The notes under the pieces were generated by a model. It ran no database searches, was not told the DNA's origin, and saw nothing but the letters and a program-made list of their open reading frames with translations. A DNA stretch of 64,000 bases, taken from Deltaproteobacteria bacterium (GTDB taxonomy: Bacteria > Desulfobacterota > Desulfuromonadia > Geobacterales > JAJYBI01). The DNA is taken from assembly GCA_021779095.1 (NCBI GenBank), contig JAJYBI010000020.1, positions 1-64,000 of the forward strand, written 5' to 3'. This document shows positions 8,963 through 18,004 of the stretch, in pieces; positions within the stretch are counted from its first letter, which is position 1, and every line of letters starts with the position of its first letter. Made by a program: the position numbers and the translations under genes.

Positions 8963-10125
8963 AGGGGCAAGGCTCACAGCTCAAGATACTGTACGGCTAT
9001 TCCTGGTTCGAATCCGGGGCCTACGGTAACGTAGAGGAGCTCAACCTCTCTTACATACGGCATCTGAATGAAGCAGGTTTTGATGTGGAGGGTTTTTGTC
9101 TTACCCTCGATCCTCCCGGCCCTTGTCTTACATTTAAGGAGCTTGATCGGCGTTGGCGCTTTGGCGAGAGGAAGCTGCTCTCCATGTATGAGAAACTGGA
9201 ACGGGCGCTGGAAGGGAAACAGGTTCTTCTCAACGGTCCGGGGATAAACCTTCATCCTGAATTCGTTGCCCGCCTACCGGTTTTTACTGTTTTCCAATGT
9301 TTTGACGACCCGGAGAACTCACACAACCTCTCCCGGCCGGTGGCGGCGGCCTACGATCTCTGTCTTGTCGGCAACATCGCCGAGGTTGAATCCTACCGCA
9401 ACTGGGGGGTTACGGCGGCTGAATGGTCACCTATGGGGCTGCAGCCGGCCATTTATGATCCCACGCTCACCTACGAAAGGGTCCTCAATGGCGAGCGTGA
9501 CATCGACCTGTTCATGATGGCCGACCGAGTTTCCCCTTGGCGAAAGGATCGGCTCGACAAGCTGGCCCTCTCCTTCCCCGATGCCCATTTCTATGGCCAG
9601 GGCTGGCCGCGGGGCTACCTCCCCAACAATCAGGAACTAAATTACTTGCAACGAGCGAAAATCGGCCCGAATCTTCATAACTCAACGGGGCCGATCAATT
9701 ATCGTACCTATTACCTGCCGGCCAATGGCGTTATGCAAGTCTGCGATAACAAAAGCCATCTTGCCAAAATCTACGAGCTTGGCAAGGAGGCCGTGGGGTT
9801 TGACACAGTGGAGGAGTGTATTGATCTCTGCCGCTATTATCTTGAGCATGACGAGGAAAGGCGACTGATCGCCGCCAATGGCTGGAAGAGAGCCGTGACT
9901 GATTACACTGAAATTGCCGTTTTCAGGAGGGCCGTTTCGCAGATGGAGAAGCGGTTGGTGCAGCGCAAGCCTAAGCAAGGGGGAAACTTGGCACGAGAAA
10001 GGAGGCAGGCTACGCTCGTTATTGGTCCGGCATATACCACGGCATTTACTGCCTTTGCCTCATTGCGAAAGGCTGCAGAGACTGTGGTCAGTGGCGTCGG
10101 TCGAGTCGCCAGCAATCGTGGCTGA
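8959..10125 (+). CDS. CgeB-like family 1 glycosyltransferase
   Basis: The 388-residue protein opens with ILYGYSWFESGAYGNVEEL and carries PINYRTYYLPANGVMQVCDN plus a GKEAVGFDTVEECIDLCRYYL segment. This is the arrangement of the CgeB-type GT-B C-terminal domain, where the sugar nucleotide binds. Its start overlaps the methyltransferase stop. The donor is unknown. A basic tail of about 55 residues follows the catalytic domain and has no recognised fold. Confidence 0.7.
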   Translation: MKGQGSQLKILYGYSWFESGAYGNVEELNLSYIRHLNEAGFDVEGFCLTLDPPGPCLTFKELDRRWRFGERKLLSMYEKLERALEGKQVLLNGPGINLHPEFVARLPVFTVFQCFDDPENSHNLSRPVAAAYDLCLVGNIAEVESYRNWGVTAAEWSPMGLQPAIYDPTLTYERVLNGERDIDLFMMADRVSPWRKDRLDKLALSFPDAHFYGQGWPRGYLPNNQELNYLQRAKIGPNLHNSTGPINYRTYYLPANGVMQVCDNKSHLAKIYELGKEAVGFDTVEECIDLCRYYLEHDEERRLIAANGWKRAVTDYTEIAVFRRAVSQMEKRLVQRKPKQGGNLARERRQATLVIGPAYTTAFTAFASLRKAAETVVSGVGRVASNRG

Positions 10126-10154
10126 CAGTTAACCTGCATTGCGGAGTTGGGAGT

Positions 10155-11732
10155 ATGTGGAAACTCTTTCAAGGCATAACTCTGAAAAAAGCGCGACCGA
10201 AGATTTTGCTGCTTGTTGATCGTCGCGGTTGGGCCTACGACAACTCGGCTAGGGAAATAGTCCGTCAGTTGAGGGGGGAATTTGAATTTAACATCAAGTA
10301 CGTCAGGGAAAATCCCAGACTCGATCCGGCGAAATATGACCTGATATACATCTTTTTCTGGGGGGAGACATATTATAAAAGGTTCGGTTTCGAACCTGAG
10401 CGCATTATAAAAGAGGTCTCTAGTCATCGGTGGGAGGATGATTCTCGTTACGGGCCATGTACACCGACCGAATTCGCTGCCCGCTACCTAGATGACTGCC
10501 GTGCAGTAATGTGCACCTCGTTGCGGCTCACAGACACGATGAAAGGGATGCATCCGGATGTTTATCATGCTCCCAATGGCATCTCGACTGCTTCCTTCTT
10601 TATGAAAAGGGGCAGGTCGGGGACGATGACGGTAGGATGGGCAGGGAACATCGCCGATCCCCTGAAAGGGTATCACGATATAATTGAGCCGGCCTGTCGG
10701 GGAAGGTTCCGACTTCTTGTTGCACCCGGTAAGGTTTCTCACTCTCGGATGAACAGCTTCTATAACCGGCTAGATGTCTTTTTGGTGTCGTCGAGGCACG
10801 AAGGGGAACCTTTGACACTGATTGAAGCGATGGCTGCCGGATGTTATCCTGTCTGTACTGATGTTGGTATTGTCCCCGAATTAATCAAGCATCGGGAGAA
10901 TGGGTATGTCGTGACGGAAAGAACTCCTCGGGCATTTGCCGAAGCTTTACAGTGGTGTGAGGAGAACCTAGACGAGGTGCGGGCCGCGGGAGAGAAAAAC
11001 GGTCGTTTAATTTACAAGGAGCGCAACTGGGGAAAGTGCGCCCTCACTTTTCAAAAAGTCTTTATGGAATCTTATGAAGAGGTTTCTCTTCCAAGGTTTA
11101 GGAATGATGATGTTTCGTGGGACACTTCGCTCTCACATTTCATGCATTTCTGTGACATTTTTCACCGACATGGCCTCAAGCAATTTCACGGCGTTACGCT
11201 ACGCGGTTGTACCAATACCCTCCACCTTCATGGCGACACACCCGTCGAATATGAAGGCCACGACACAGTTGCAAGGCTTGACAATGCCGTGATACGGGCG
11301 CTTTCGGAAGGAAAGTGTTTGGAGGAAAGGGCTGATCTGATTGAGTATCTGAATTCGATACCAGACGATATTGCGCTGCACGGCCTTTACCACACCGACT
11401 ATGCTAGGATGACCGGAGAAGAACAGTTAGATGAATTGAGCAGTGGGCTGGAACTCCTGGAACGGCTCTTTCCAACGAAGAAGATAGTCTACTTCATTCC
11501 CCCCTTCAACAGGACCAACGAATCTACGTACAAAGTCTGCCGTGATCTTGGTTTGCGGATTTTGGGAACCGACGGGATACATCTTGAGTCGGAACTCAGC
11601 CGTCTGACCCTGAAAAGGAACACTTGGTACCGCTACCACCACCACCGGTTCTACCCCAACAGCAGTTTTTCCTACTATAACCTATCTTTGGAACTGCTTG
11701 AGGAGGCCATCAGCAATGCACAGAGACGATAA
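10155..11732 (+). CDS. GT4 glycosyltransferase fused to a polysaccharide-deacetylase-like domain
   Basis: Residues 1 to about 310 form a GT-B enzyme: VGWAGNIADPLKGYHDII, then FLVSSRHEGEPLTLIEAMAAGCYPV with the E-x7-E pattern of family 4. From about residue 315 the protein changes to a NodB/DUF2334-like region: FRNDDVSWDT with two metal-type aspartates, IALHGLYHTDY with paired histidines, VYFIPPFNRTN, and YRYHHHRF. The fusion suggests sugar transfer and removal of an acyl group on one chain, though activity of the second half is untested. Base composition is more AT-rich than genes up to 9 kb. Confidence 0.7.
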   Translation: MWKLFQGITLKKARPKILLLVDRRGWAYDNSAREIVRQLRGEFEFNIKYVRENPRLDPAKYDLIYIFFWGETYYKRFGFEPERIIKEVSSHRWEDDSRYGPCTPTEFAARYLDDCRAVMCTSLRLTDTMKGMHPDVYHAPNGISTASFFMKRGRSGTMTVGWAGNIADPLKGYHDIIEPACRGRFRLLVAPGKVSHSRMNSFYNRLDVFLVSSRHEGEPLTLIEAMAAGCYPVCTDVGIVPELIKHRENGYVVTERTPRAFAEALQWCEENLDEVRAAGEKNGRLIYKERNWGKCALTFQKVFMESYEEVSLPRFRNDDVSWDTSLSHFMHFCDIFHRHGLKQFHGVTLRGCTNTLHLHGDTPVEYEGHDTVARLDNAVIRALSEGKCLEERADLIEYLNSIPDDIALHGLYHTDYARMTGEEQLDELSSGLELLERLFPTKKIVYFIPPFNRTNESTYKVCRDLGLRILGTDGIHLESELSRLTLKRNTWYRYHHHRFYPNSSFSYYNLSLELLEEAISNAQRR

Positions 11733-12627
11733 GATCATCATAACGTCGGAACTGGTTGAACTGATCAAGGCTATGGCCATGAACTTTGCGGCCTCCATCG
11801 GTGCTGATCCGGCCGAGTACTACCAGCAGTACTATCTGAACTTGGCTCCACACGCCGAAATCATCAGCACCATCGGTCGTAACTTTGGATTCAAAAAAGG
11901 CGACCGTATATTGGAGATAGGTTCCGGTTTGGGAACAAAGTGCTTGATTGGAACTGCGATGTTTGGGGCCGATTTTACTGGACTTGAACCTTGCGCAAAT
12001 AGTTATTTCGATCTTAAAAGAGCAATAGTCACCTTTCAGGACGCCAATCCTCACCTTCCCTATCGCTCAGTCAGTACAAGTGGAGAGAGCACCGGTTTTG
12101 CGGAGAATTATTTTGACTATGTGCTAAGCTTTGAGGTCTTGGAACATGTACAGAACCCTGCCCAAGTTATTGATGAGATGCACCGGGTACTTAGACCGGG
12201 AGGGAAGATTTTTATATCCTCATGCAACTATGCGTCTTTTTACGAGGGGCACTTCCGTTGCTTCTGGTTTCCCTTCCTGAGTAGCAAGCTACAAAGGAAG
12301 TATTTGAGGTTGATCGGCAGAAATGACAATTTCCTCAACGAGATCAACCTCATTACCAAAAGAAAAATCCGGCGGTTCCTGAATGAGGCTGGCTTTGGAA
12401 AGATTAGGTTTCAAGGCTGCTATCACTTTCGATCGGGAGATGAATTATGCATCGAGTATCCGGCCGACTATATCAAGACCAACGGCGTGAGCCGAGCTAA
12501 GTTGATCCAACGCCTTGTGCAAGCCGGGCTCGTCCAAAACTTGCTATCCACTTTTGACAGGGAATACAAGTTATATCTGATAGCGGAAAAATTGAATCCA
12601 CCATTGATGGCTGGAGGAACAGTATGA
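11716..12627 (+). CDS. Class I SAM-dependent methyltransferase
   Basis: The SAM motif is ILEIGSGLGTKCLIG; the acidic position is in FTGLEPCANSY; YFDYVLSFEVLEHVQNPAQVIDEM and HRVLRPGGKIFIS are the classic motifs of the Methyltransf_11 group. I chose ATG 11716, with AGGAGG 9 bp upstream inside the preceding gene, over TTG 11698. It ends in an ATGA overlap with a small reading frame at 12624. It likely modifies a sugar residue of the glycan. Confidence 0.8.
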   Translation: MHRDDKIIITSELVELIKAMAMNFAASIGADPAEYYQQYYLNLAPHAEIISTIGRNFGFKKGDRILEIGSGLGTKCLIGTAMFGADFTGLEPCANSYFDLKRAIVTFQDANPHLPYRSVSTSGESTGFAENYFDYVLSFEVLEHVQNPAQVIDEMHRVLRPGGKIFISSCNYASFYEGHFRCFWFPFLSSKLQRKYLRLIGRNDNFLNEINLITKRKIRRFLNEAGFGKIRFQGCYHFRSGDELCIEYPADYIKTNGVSRAKLIQRLVQAGLVQNLLSTFDREYKLYLIAEKLNPPLMAGGTV

Positions 12628-12734
12628 AAGACAATCCGGGAACAATCCACTTCTTCTCTAGCGGTTGCATTTACCGTTTTGACTTATCAATGAAATTTCT
12701 TGCGGTAGCTGTTGGAAATGGAGGGAAGCGCTGA
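12624..12734 (+). CDS. Small 36-residue reading frame, possibly the displaced 5' part of the next gene
   Basis: The ATG overlaps the preceding stop (ATGA) and has a strong GGAGG 8 bp upstream, so ribosomes should start here. The product is only 36 residues and I do not recognise it. The following methyltransferase, in the -1 frame, has no good start of its own and stays open back to 12683. A single-base change near 12720-12730 could join the two. Either this is a real coupled leader peptide or the methyltransferase gene is frameshifted here. Confidence 0.4.
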   Translation: MKDNPGTIHFFSSGCIYRFDLSMKFLAVAVGNGGKR

Positions 12735-12751
12735 TTCATCTCTTTGATCGA

Positions 12752-13447
12752 TTGCAGCAGTTGCCGCTTCGCACGCCTTCCATCAGCACTTCTGCAGTTG
12801 CTGCGGTCCTTGCGCGCCACGGGGCCGAACCGTGGTTTCGGTACGCCTATCAGGGGTGGCGGCAACGGTGGCATGTCTGGCGGGGAGTCCTGTGGGCGGT
12901 TCAGAATGTGCCGCGTTACAGGCAGGTCCTGGAAACCGGCTGTGGCTGTGGCTGGAACCTGTTTTGGCTAGCGGCAAATGGCTTCACCTTACTTTCTGGC
13001 ACTGATCGCGATGCCGCCGCGATTGCTGCCGGTAATGAGCTGGCAGGTATATCGGGTTATCCGGTGCATCTGCGCGAAGACGATGCGCTTGAGCCACAGA
13101 GGCTTTCTGAAGGATCAATCGCTCTGATCCTGGCATTAAACTGGACCTACCACGTGCCGGAGTTTGATCTTGCACTTTTTCTTCGTCGTTATCGTACGGG
13201 GCTTGCTGGAGGAGGGATGCTTCTCATGGATACAATCGACCGGTCTTTTGATGATCATCCAGGCAGCAAATATCTTACCTCAGACTGGGGGAAACCCAAG
13301 CAGGAAAGGCGTCCGAGCGAATACATACATCGTTTTACAATGCATGAGATTAGCGAGACAGCAGGCTCTTGCGGTTATCATATTGTTGCATATTTCAGCC
13401 GACTTGATGAAATCCCCCGGGCTCTTTATATTCTTCAACGCGGTTAA
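12752..13447 (+). CDS. Class I SAM-dependent methyltransferase (start uncertain, possibly frameshifted)
   Basis: Motif I is VLETGCGCGWNLFWLA; the post-motif region has LSGTDRDAAAI, and the catalytic-side region ALILALNWTYHVPEFDLALFL. The C-terminus is complete. The start is unclear: TTG 12752 lacks a Shine-Dalgarno sequence and the frame is open upstream to a stop at 12680. See the small frame at 12624, which owns the good ribosome site. If both are one gene, the protein would be about 270 residues. Confidence 0.65.
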   Translation: MQQLPLRTPSISTSAVAAVLARHGAEPWFRYAYQGWRQRWHVWRGVLWAVQNVPRYRQVLETGCGCGWNLFWLAANGFTLLSGTDRDAAAIAAGNELAGISGYPVHLREDDALEPQRLSEGSIALILALNWTYHVPEFDLALFLRRYRTGLAGGGMLLMDTIDRSFDDHPGSKYLTSDWGKPKQERRPSEYIHRFTMHEISETAGSCGYHIVAYFSRLDEIPRALYILQRG

Positions 13448-13452
13448 CTGTT

Positions 13453-14598
13453 ATGCTTGCTGGTAAAAAATTATTGTTTTTGCTGGGTAATCTTGAACTT
13501 GGCGGTGCCGAACGCCAGGCACTCCTCCTCGCACGTCACCTTCAGGAACAGGAGGGGGCAAAGGTCGAAGTGTGGGGCATCGGAGAGCGGGGCCGGGTAT
13601 CCGATATCTGTGAGGCATCGGGGATTTCTTGGCAGCAAATCCATTTGCAGTTTGGCACGAGTTCGGCCGCAAATCTATTGAAATTATTAGCCCTTACTGG
13701 GAAAATGCGTTGTGTTGCTCCTGATGTATTGCTTCCTTATACGTGGTTTCCCAATGTCTTGTGCGGATTGATCTGGCGATTTGTCGGATGTCGGGTAAGC
13801 ATCTGGAATCAACGAGATAGTGGCATCTCACTCAACCCAACACGTGCGGTCCACCGCTTTGCGGCAAAACTTACCCCCTATTTCATCTCCAATAGTACCC
13901 ATGCGGCCGCTTTTCTTATGGACAGATTCGGGGTTGAACGGGAGCGCCTGGCAGTGATTCCCAATGGGGTTCGGCTTGATCCCCCGCGTGATGATTGTCA
14001 TGTTTGGCGGTTAAGGCTCGGCGTTGCAGGCAATGATTTTGTCGGCTGCATGGTAGCGAACTTTTCGGAATTGAAGGACCACGGGACAGTGGTGAGAGCC
14101 TGGCGCTTGGTGGTGGACCAACTCGCGGTCCGGGGTCAACGCGCAGTGCTGGTTTTGGCCGGCAGGGACGATGGAACAGCCAGCAGCATCACATCGTTGA
14201 TCCGGGAGCTCGATCTCGAGGGGAATGTGTGTCTTCTTGGCGCTGTAGATGATGTGGCTGGCCTGCTCGCTTCATGCGATATAGGGGTACATTGCTCGGA
14301 GCATGAGGGGTGCCCCAATGCCGTTTTGGAGGAAATGGCGGCGGGGCTTCCTGTCGTTGCCTCGGACAATGATGGGGTGCGGATGGTCCTCGGGGATAGT
14401 GCGGGACCGTTCCTTGCCTCGCATCAGGACGCGGAGGGTATTGCCCGGCGCATACTTCAGGTCGCGCTAGATAGAGGGTATGGGGCGAGAGTTGGTAAAG
14501 ACAATCAACAGAGAATTTCGAATAGGTTCAGCTTCGAAACCATGTGCCGTGAAACCGCACAATTTATCGATCATGCCTTGAGAAATCATTTTTATTAG
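13453..14598 (+). CDS. GT4 family glycosyltransferase
   Basis: The N-terminal domain begins LLFLLGNLELGGAERQALLLARHL, the usual donor-side glycine motif of GT-B enzymes. The C-terminal domain has VIPNGVRLD, then CDIGVHCSEHEGCPNAVLEEMAAGLPVVASD with the family 4 E-x7-E. Length (381) is normal. It follows the methyltransferase after 5 bp. A polysaccharide assembly role is inferred from context; the sugar is unknown. Confidence 0.85.
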   Translation: MLAGKKLLFLLGNLELGGAERQALLLARHLQEQEGAKVEVWGIGERGRVSDICEASGISWQQIHLQFGTSSAANLLKLLALTGKMRCVAPDVLLPYTWFPNVLCGLIWRFVGCRVSIWNQRDSGISLNPTRAVHRFAAKLTPYFISNSTHAAAFLMDRFGVERERLAVIPNGVRLDPPRDDCHVWRLRLGVAGNDFVGCMVANFSELKDHGTVVRAWRLVVDQLAVRGQRAVLVLAGRDDGTASSITSLIRELDLEGNVCLLGAVDDVAGLLASCDIGVHCSEHEGCPNAVLEEMAAGLPVVASDNDGVRMVLGDSAGPFLASHQDAEGIARRILQVALDRGYGARVGKDNQQRISNRFSFETMCRETAQFIDHALRNHFY

Positions 14599-14650
14599 TT
14601 TCTGACGATGTAATTTAGCAGAGCGTGGCATCTTTTCGGGAGAAAATGCG

Positions 14651-15469
14651 TTGAAGATAACCATTGGCATTACAACTTTTAACCGGCTTGATTACGTGAA
14701 AAAGATGTGCCTTTCCCTTCGGCACACGATAGGGCTTGAATCGTGTTCAATCAGAATTTATGACGATTGCAGCCATGAGTTCGATTTGGATGAAATTGTA
14801 AAAGAATTTCCTTTTGTCACGGAATGCAAACGAAGAGAGCACAACTTAGGATCTGACTTTAATATTCAGCAAATGTATGCAGATTTTCTCGAAACCGGTG
14901 ATGACGTTTTAGTAAATTGTGATTCTGACATGATATTCCACAGTGGCTGGCTTGTTAAGGTGAAAGAGCTGCTTCCACTGACGGACGGGGTCTTGAGTTG
15001 TTATAATTCGATACTACACGTCCCGGTTGATAATTTTTCCCTGAATGGTGAAAAGATTGTTCGAAAAGAAACCGTCGGGTCTGCCGGCACCGTTTTCACA
15101 CGTACCATCGTGGAGCGCATTGTTTCTAATGTACGTCCTTCGTATAAATACGACTGGGATTGGTGCAGGTATTTGGCAACCATTGGCACCCGTTTGCTGG
15201 TTACTGAGCGTTCCTATATTCAGCATATCGGCATAGTAGGACAAAACTGTGATGCGGTCCACATTGTTGATTATGGCCTGAACTTTTATCCTTCTGACAA
15301 TGACACGTTACGACTGAATGTTGCGTTTTTTGAACAGGTTGCCCTTGCAGGACAGGGTGTTGCGGAACAAAAGAATCGGTACTATTACTTCAAGTTCCAA
15401 GTGCCGAAGTATAAGGTTCTGCAATGGTTCATAGAGCCATTGAGCCTCTTAAAGAAGAAGCTTGGATAG
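14651..15469 (+). CDS. GT2 family glycosyltransferase
   Basis: The GT-A start ITIGITTFNRLDYVKKMCLSL and the metal-binding DSDM in VLVNCDSDMIFHSGW identify the family. The start is TTG 14651, with GGAG about 8 bp upstream; the ATG just before it terminates after two codons. This gene and its neighbours are clearly AT-richer than the flanking chromosome, which suggests horizontal acquisition. The substrate is unknown. Confidence 0.8.
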   Translation: MKITIGITTFNRLDYVKKMCLSLRHTIGLESCSIRIYDDCSHEFDLDEIVKEFPFVTECKRREHNLGSDFNIQQMYADFLETGDDVLVNCDSDMIFHSGWLVKVKELLPLTDGVLSCYNSILHVPVDNFSLNGEKIVRKETVGSAGTVFTRTIVERIVSNVRPSYKYDWDWCRYLATIGTRLLVTERSYIQHIGIVGQNCDAVHIVDYGLNFYPSDNDTLRLNVAFFEQVALAGQGVAEQKNRYYYFKFQVPKYKVLQWFIEPLSLLKKKLG

Positions 15470-15511
15470 CAAACAGTGAAACTATTAAGATTGAGACGGC
15501 CATAACGCTCC

Positions 15512-16657
15512 ATGCGTCTGACAGTTAATGCCACATGCCTCACGACAGGCGCTGCCACAGGGATCGAACGTTTTGCTTTGCACATGTGCAAAGAGTTGTA
15601 TCGGCTCGATGGCACCGTTGATATTGTGAGCTCTCTGCCGGTTTCCGGCCTTCCTTTTTCCGGGGCTCCCTCAATCCTCACATCGGCACGACAATGGCTC
15701 GGCAAGAAGGAGTATTATGTGCGGGCACTATGGGATCAGACCGTGTTCAGGTCGCTTATTGCACAGCACAAATCCGATGTTGTATTTTTCCCAATTCCCG
15801 ACGGCATGCTCTTTCCGCCGGTGCGCCAGATCATAACGGTTCATGACCTGCACTATCTGCACTTTGATGAACAGCTATTGGAGTGCAAATCCGAGATTCA
15901 ATCTCACCGGAGGTTCTTTTATCGGCATAAGATGCCGCATCTCTTAAGGGAATCAGCCGCCGTTGTTGCTGTCTCAGAAACAACAAAGAATGAGCTGGAA
16001 GCCACCTTCGAAATAGATCCTGAAAAGATTCATGTCATACATAATGGATATGATGATAGTCGATTCAGGGTTCTTAACGACCCACAATCCGTGCTAACGC
16101 AGTATGGTCTGCAATCTGGCACGTATCTTCTTTTTGTCGGCAGTATACTGAAACACAAAAATATCGTGCGCCTTCTCAAGGCGTTTGCCAAGATCAGTGC
16201 GGGGGTCAAACTTGCCATAGTTGGTGTGTGCAAAGACAGCGATTATCATAAGGACATAGCAATGACGATCGAAGAATTACGGATGCCGCCGGGGATCATT
16301 ACCTATCTAAATTATGTCCACGATTCTGATCTGCCGTCACTTTATAACGGCGCAATTGCATTATTGCTCCCGTCTCTTCATGAGGGGTTCGGGGTGCCTA
16401 TTATCGAAGCCATGGCCTGCGGAACCCCAGTAATAACATCCAACTGTTCGGCCATGCCGGAGGTTGCTGGGGGTGCCGCTCTTTTGGTTGATCCGTATTC
16501 GGTAGAAAGTATTGCTGCAACCGTGCAGGAACTAGTTGAAAGGCCTCAGCTGGCAGATACCCTCAGAAAGAAAGGACTTGAGAGGGCGAAGGAGTTTAGG
16601 TGGACTTGTTCTGCGCAAAAGCTTTACGATATCTGCAAATCGGTGGCCAGTGCATGA
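15512..16657 (+). CDS. GT4 family glycosyltransferase, mannosyltransferase-like
   Basis: This GT-B enzyme has GAATGIERFALHMCKEL near the N-terminus, IITVHDLHYL, VIHNGYDDSRF, FVGSILKHKNI, and LLPSLHEGFGVPIIEAMACGTPVITS with E-x7-E. It resembles the WbdA/MtfB-type mannosyltransferases of O-antigen loci, but specificity cannot be fixed by motif. Its stop overlaps the ATG of the flavoprotein gene (16654). Confidence 0.85.
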   Translation: MRLTVNATCLTTGAATGIERFALHMCKELYRLDGTVDIVSSLPVSGLPFSGAPSILTSARQWLGKKEYYVRALWDQTVFRSLIAQHKSDVVFFPIPDGMLFPPVRQIITVHDLHYLHFDEQLLECKSEIQSHRRFFYRHKMPHLLRESAAVVAVSETTKNELEATFEIDPEKIHVIHNGYDDSRFRVLNDPQSVLTQYGLQSGTYLLFVGSILKHKNIVRLLKAFAKISAGVKLAIVGVCKDSDYHKDIAMTIEELRMPPGIITYLNYVHDSDLPSLYNGAIALLLPSLHEGFGVPIIEAMACGTPVITSNCSAMPEVAGGAALLVDPYSVESIAATVQELVERPQLADTLRKKGLERAKEFRWTCSAQKLYDICKSVASA

Positions 16658-18003
16658 ATATCCTCATCCTTGGTGCCGGCCCCTGTGGTCTGGGCGCCGC
16701 CTATCATCTCCATAAACTGGGCCACACGGACTGGGAACTCTTCGAACGTAACTCTCACGTCGGCGGGCTATCCGCTTCTTTTTTAGATGAAAACGACTTC
16801 ACCTGGGACATCGGTGGTCATGTCCTCTTCTCCCACTACGATTACTTCGATCATGTGGTCACTGAGGCACTCGGCGACGCCTACCTCGAGCAACTCCGTG
16901 AAAGCTGGGTACGCATCCTCTACACCTGGGTACCCTATCCGTTCCAGAACAACATTCGTCATCTCCCGGTCGACGCACTTGAGGAATGCCTCAACGGCCT
17001 GCGCCGGTTGGCCGGCGATCCTCAAAGGACGCTGAATTTCCGCGACTGGATGGATACGGTGTTCGGTGCTGGCATTGTCAAATATTTCATGGAACCCTAC
17101 AACAAAAAGGTCTGGGGGGTGCCGCTTGAGACCATGAGTCGGGAGTGGATCGGCGAGCGGGTGAGCATGGTGGATCTGGCACGCATTGAGCGAAATATCG
17201 CTGCGGGTGTGGATGATGTGAACTGGGGTCCGAACAACCGGTTCAAATTTCCCCTGCACGGTGGAACCGGGCAGATCTATGAGCGGATTGCCGATAGATT
17301 CCGCGACCGGATCCACCTGGAGTATGAATGTGTGTCGGTTGATCCGTACCGAAGGATCGTTCGGTTCGCCAATGGTGAGGAGGCGGCGTACGATATCCTC
17401 ATCAACACGATGCCCCTGGACCGGTTCGTTGCGCAGTGCACCGGTATGACCGATGAGGTCGTCAACGCCGCAGGTTCGCTGGTGCACAACGGCGGCTATA
17501 TCGTCGGGCTCGGCTTTGCCGGAACCCGCATTGATCCGAAGTGCTGGATGTATTTTCCAGAATCCGATTCGCCATTCTATCGCGTGACCAATTTTCACAA
17601 CTATTCCCCGAACAATGTTCCCGGAGGGCGAACCGACAGCTATTTCTCCCTCATGTGTGAGACGACCTACTCGTCACACAAACCGGTCGACAAGGATGCA
17701 ATCGTCGAGGAAACGCTGCAGGGGCTCGTTAATTCCGGGCTGCTTTCCGACGATGAACGAGCGTCTGTTGTCAGCAGGTATCTGATCGATATTCCCTACT
17801 CCTATCCGGTGCCGACCGTCGGCAGGGACGATGCGCTCAAGGTGATCCAGCCTCATCTGGAATCGCTCGGTATCTATTCCCGCGGCCGTTTCGGCGCCTG
17901 GAGATATGAGGTCGGCAACATGGACCATTCGTTCATGCAGGGGGTGGAGGTGGTGGAGCGGATTCTGACCGGAGCACCTGAGCCGACCGTGGAGAGTCGC
18001 TGA
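16654..18003 (+). CDS. FAD-dependent UDP-galactopyranose-mutase-like protein
   Basis: A dinucleotide-binding motif GAGPCGLGAAYHL is followed by the ELFERNSHVGGLSASF and DIGGHVLFSHYDYFD region seen in the Glf/NAD(P)-binding amine-oxidase-like flavoproteins. YNKKVWGVPLETMSREWIGERV is a further conserved block. ATG 16654 overlaps the previous stop and begins directly at the FAD fold; a longer frame from 16600 adds an unlikely leader. It may isomerise a sugar nucleotide to the furanose form for this locus. At 449 residues it is longer than Glf (about 370), so the exact reaction is uncertain. Confidence 0.75.
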   Translation: MNILILGAGPCGLGAAYHLHKLGHTDWELFERNSHVGGLSASFLDENDFTWDIGGHVLFSHYDYFDHVVTEALGDAYLEQLRESWVRILYTWVPYPFQNNIRHLPVDALEECLNGLRRLAGDPQRTLNFRDWMDTVFGAGIVKYFMEPYNKKVWGVPLETMSREWIGERVSMVDLARIERNIAAGVDDVNWGPNNRFKFPLHGGTGQIYERIADRFRDRIHLEYECVSVDPYRRIVRFANGEEAAYDILINTMPLDRFVAQCTGMTDEVVNAAGSLVHNGGYIVGLGFAGTRIDPKCWMYFPESDSPFYRVTNFHNYSPNNVPGGRTDSYFSLMCETTYSSHKPVDKDAIVEETLQGLVNSGLLSDDERASVVSRYLIDIPYSYPVPTVGRDDALKVIQPHLESLGIYSRGRFGAWRYEVGNMDHSFMQGVEVVERILTGAPEPTVESR

Positions 18004-18004
18004 C

